From Streptacidiphilus jeojiense (GTDB taxonomy: Bacteria > Actinomycetota > Actinomycetes > Streptomycetales > Streptomycetaceae): a stretch of 64,000 bases of DNA. The translations under genes were made by a program, and so were the position numbers. Positions 63,819 through 64,000 of the stretch are shown piece after piece (the stretch's first letter is position 1; the number at the start of each line of letters is the position of its first letter). The stretch spans positions 186,001 to 250,000 of the forward strand of contig NZ_JOEH01000010.1 in the NCBI RefSeq assembly GCF_000719095.1. Direction: 5' to 3'. The notes below the pieces were generated by a model that was not told the DNA's origin, did not search any database, and saw only the letters and a list, made by a program, of their open reading frames with translations.

Positions 63819-64000
63819 CGTGATCGCCTTCGTCCTGGAGCGGTGGAGAGTGCGTGCGGGCGGCGGTTCCGCCCTCAGGAAGACACTTCCACGGGACCGC
63901 CGCGGCGACGAGCGGAGCGCTTTACCTAGGACCGGGAATCCTGGGCTCGTGACGGAGCCCGGGACAGCCTGATGGACTCCGGGCGTCGGTACGGCCCCGA
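63819..64000. other. Window end, upstream of the MDR gene
   Basis: These 182 bases should contain the MDR promoter (leftward). No supported gene is seen before the window ends. Confidence 0.4.

Overview
This window is the replication-origin neighbourhood of a high-GC, linear-chromosome-type actinobacterium, almost certainly a member of Streptomycetaceae (Streptomyces, Kitasatospora or Streptacidiphilus). The gene order gyrA-gyrB-dciA-recF-[gnd]-dnaN-oriC-dnaA-rpmH-rnpA-yidD-yidC-jag-rsmG-parA-parB, the GTG starts, the extreme third-position GC and nine parS sites of the type tgtttcacgtgaaaca all point there. The genus cannot be decided from the sequence alone.

Layout. Bases 1-2667 are the int end of an element integrated at the 3' end of a tRNA-Ala gene. 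Bases 2668-11469 hold tRNA-Ala, a DLW-39-type small protein, a DUF6191 protein, tRNA-Ile, a DUF3566 protein, gyrA, gyrB, dciA and recF, all leftward. Bases 11470-12950 hold a deletion scar of gnd and then dnaN. oriC lies at 12951-13835 and dnaA follows leftward. From 16262 genes run rightward: rpmH, rnpA, yidD, yidC, jag, rsmG, parA, parB and a GNAT gene. A leftward block (23678-35531) follows: a CwlM-like amidase-domain protein, trxA, trxB (with a clear SigR-type promoter), an anti-sigma factor, an ECF sigma factor, a membrane pseudokinase, murJ and a DUF6049 protein. This mirrors the mycobacterial Rv3909-Rv3915 block. pcnB, two uncharacterised genes, an MFS gene, ino1 and a PadR regulator come next. 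A cell-wall group (class A PBP, GT87 glycosyltransferase, alanine-racemase-like protein, FemX-like transferase) then leads into the rpsF-ssb-rpsR-rplI operon. A GNAT-like protein and a MATE exporter precede dnaB, which is interrupted by two full inteins. The right end carries an SDR/XRE pair, a peptide deformylase with a divergent ArsR-like regulator, and an MDR oxidoreductase.

How it works together. The left and centre form the replication initiation and segregation module: oriC, DnaA, DnaN, the loader DciA, the helicase DnaB, gyrase, and ParABS. Two further groups of DnaA boxes lie away from oriC, upstream of dnaB and in the terminator at 47.2 kb. The second theme is peptidoglycan assembly: MurJ with its separate pseudokinase, the CwlM-like protein, PBP, FemX and the alanine-racemase-like protein.

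Most striking observations: two related homing-endonuclease inteins in the most conserved motifs of DnaB; gnd collapsed to about 240 bp beside a duplicated dnaN tail; parS and DnaA boxes built into the stems of transcription terminators; parS read in one frame as VSRET inside coding sequence; and a leader upstream of rpsF in which an S6:S18-like hairpin sits inside a stem that covers the Shine-Dalgarno sequence. No classical defence system, CRISPR array or biosynthetic cluster is visible.
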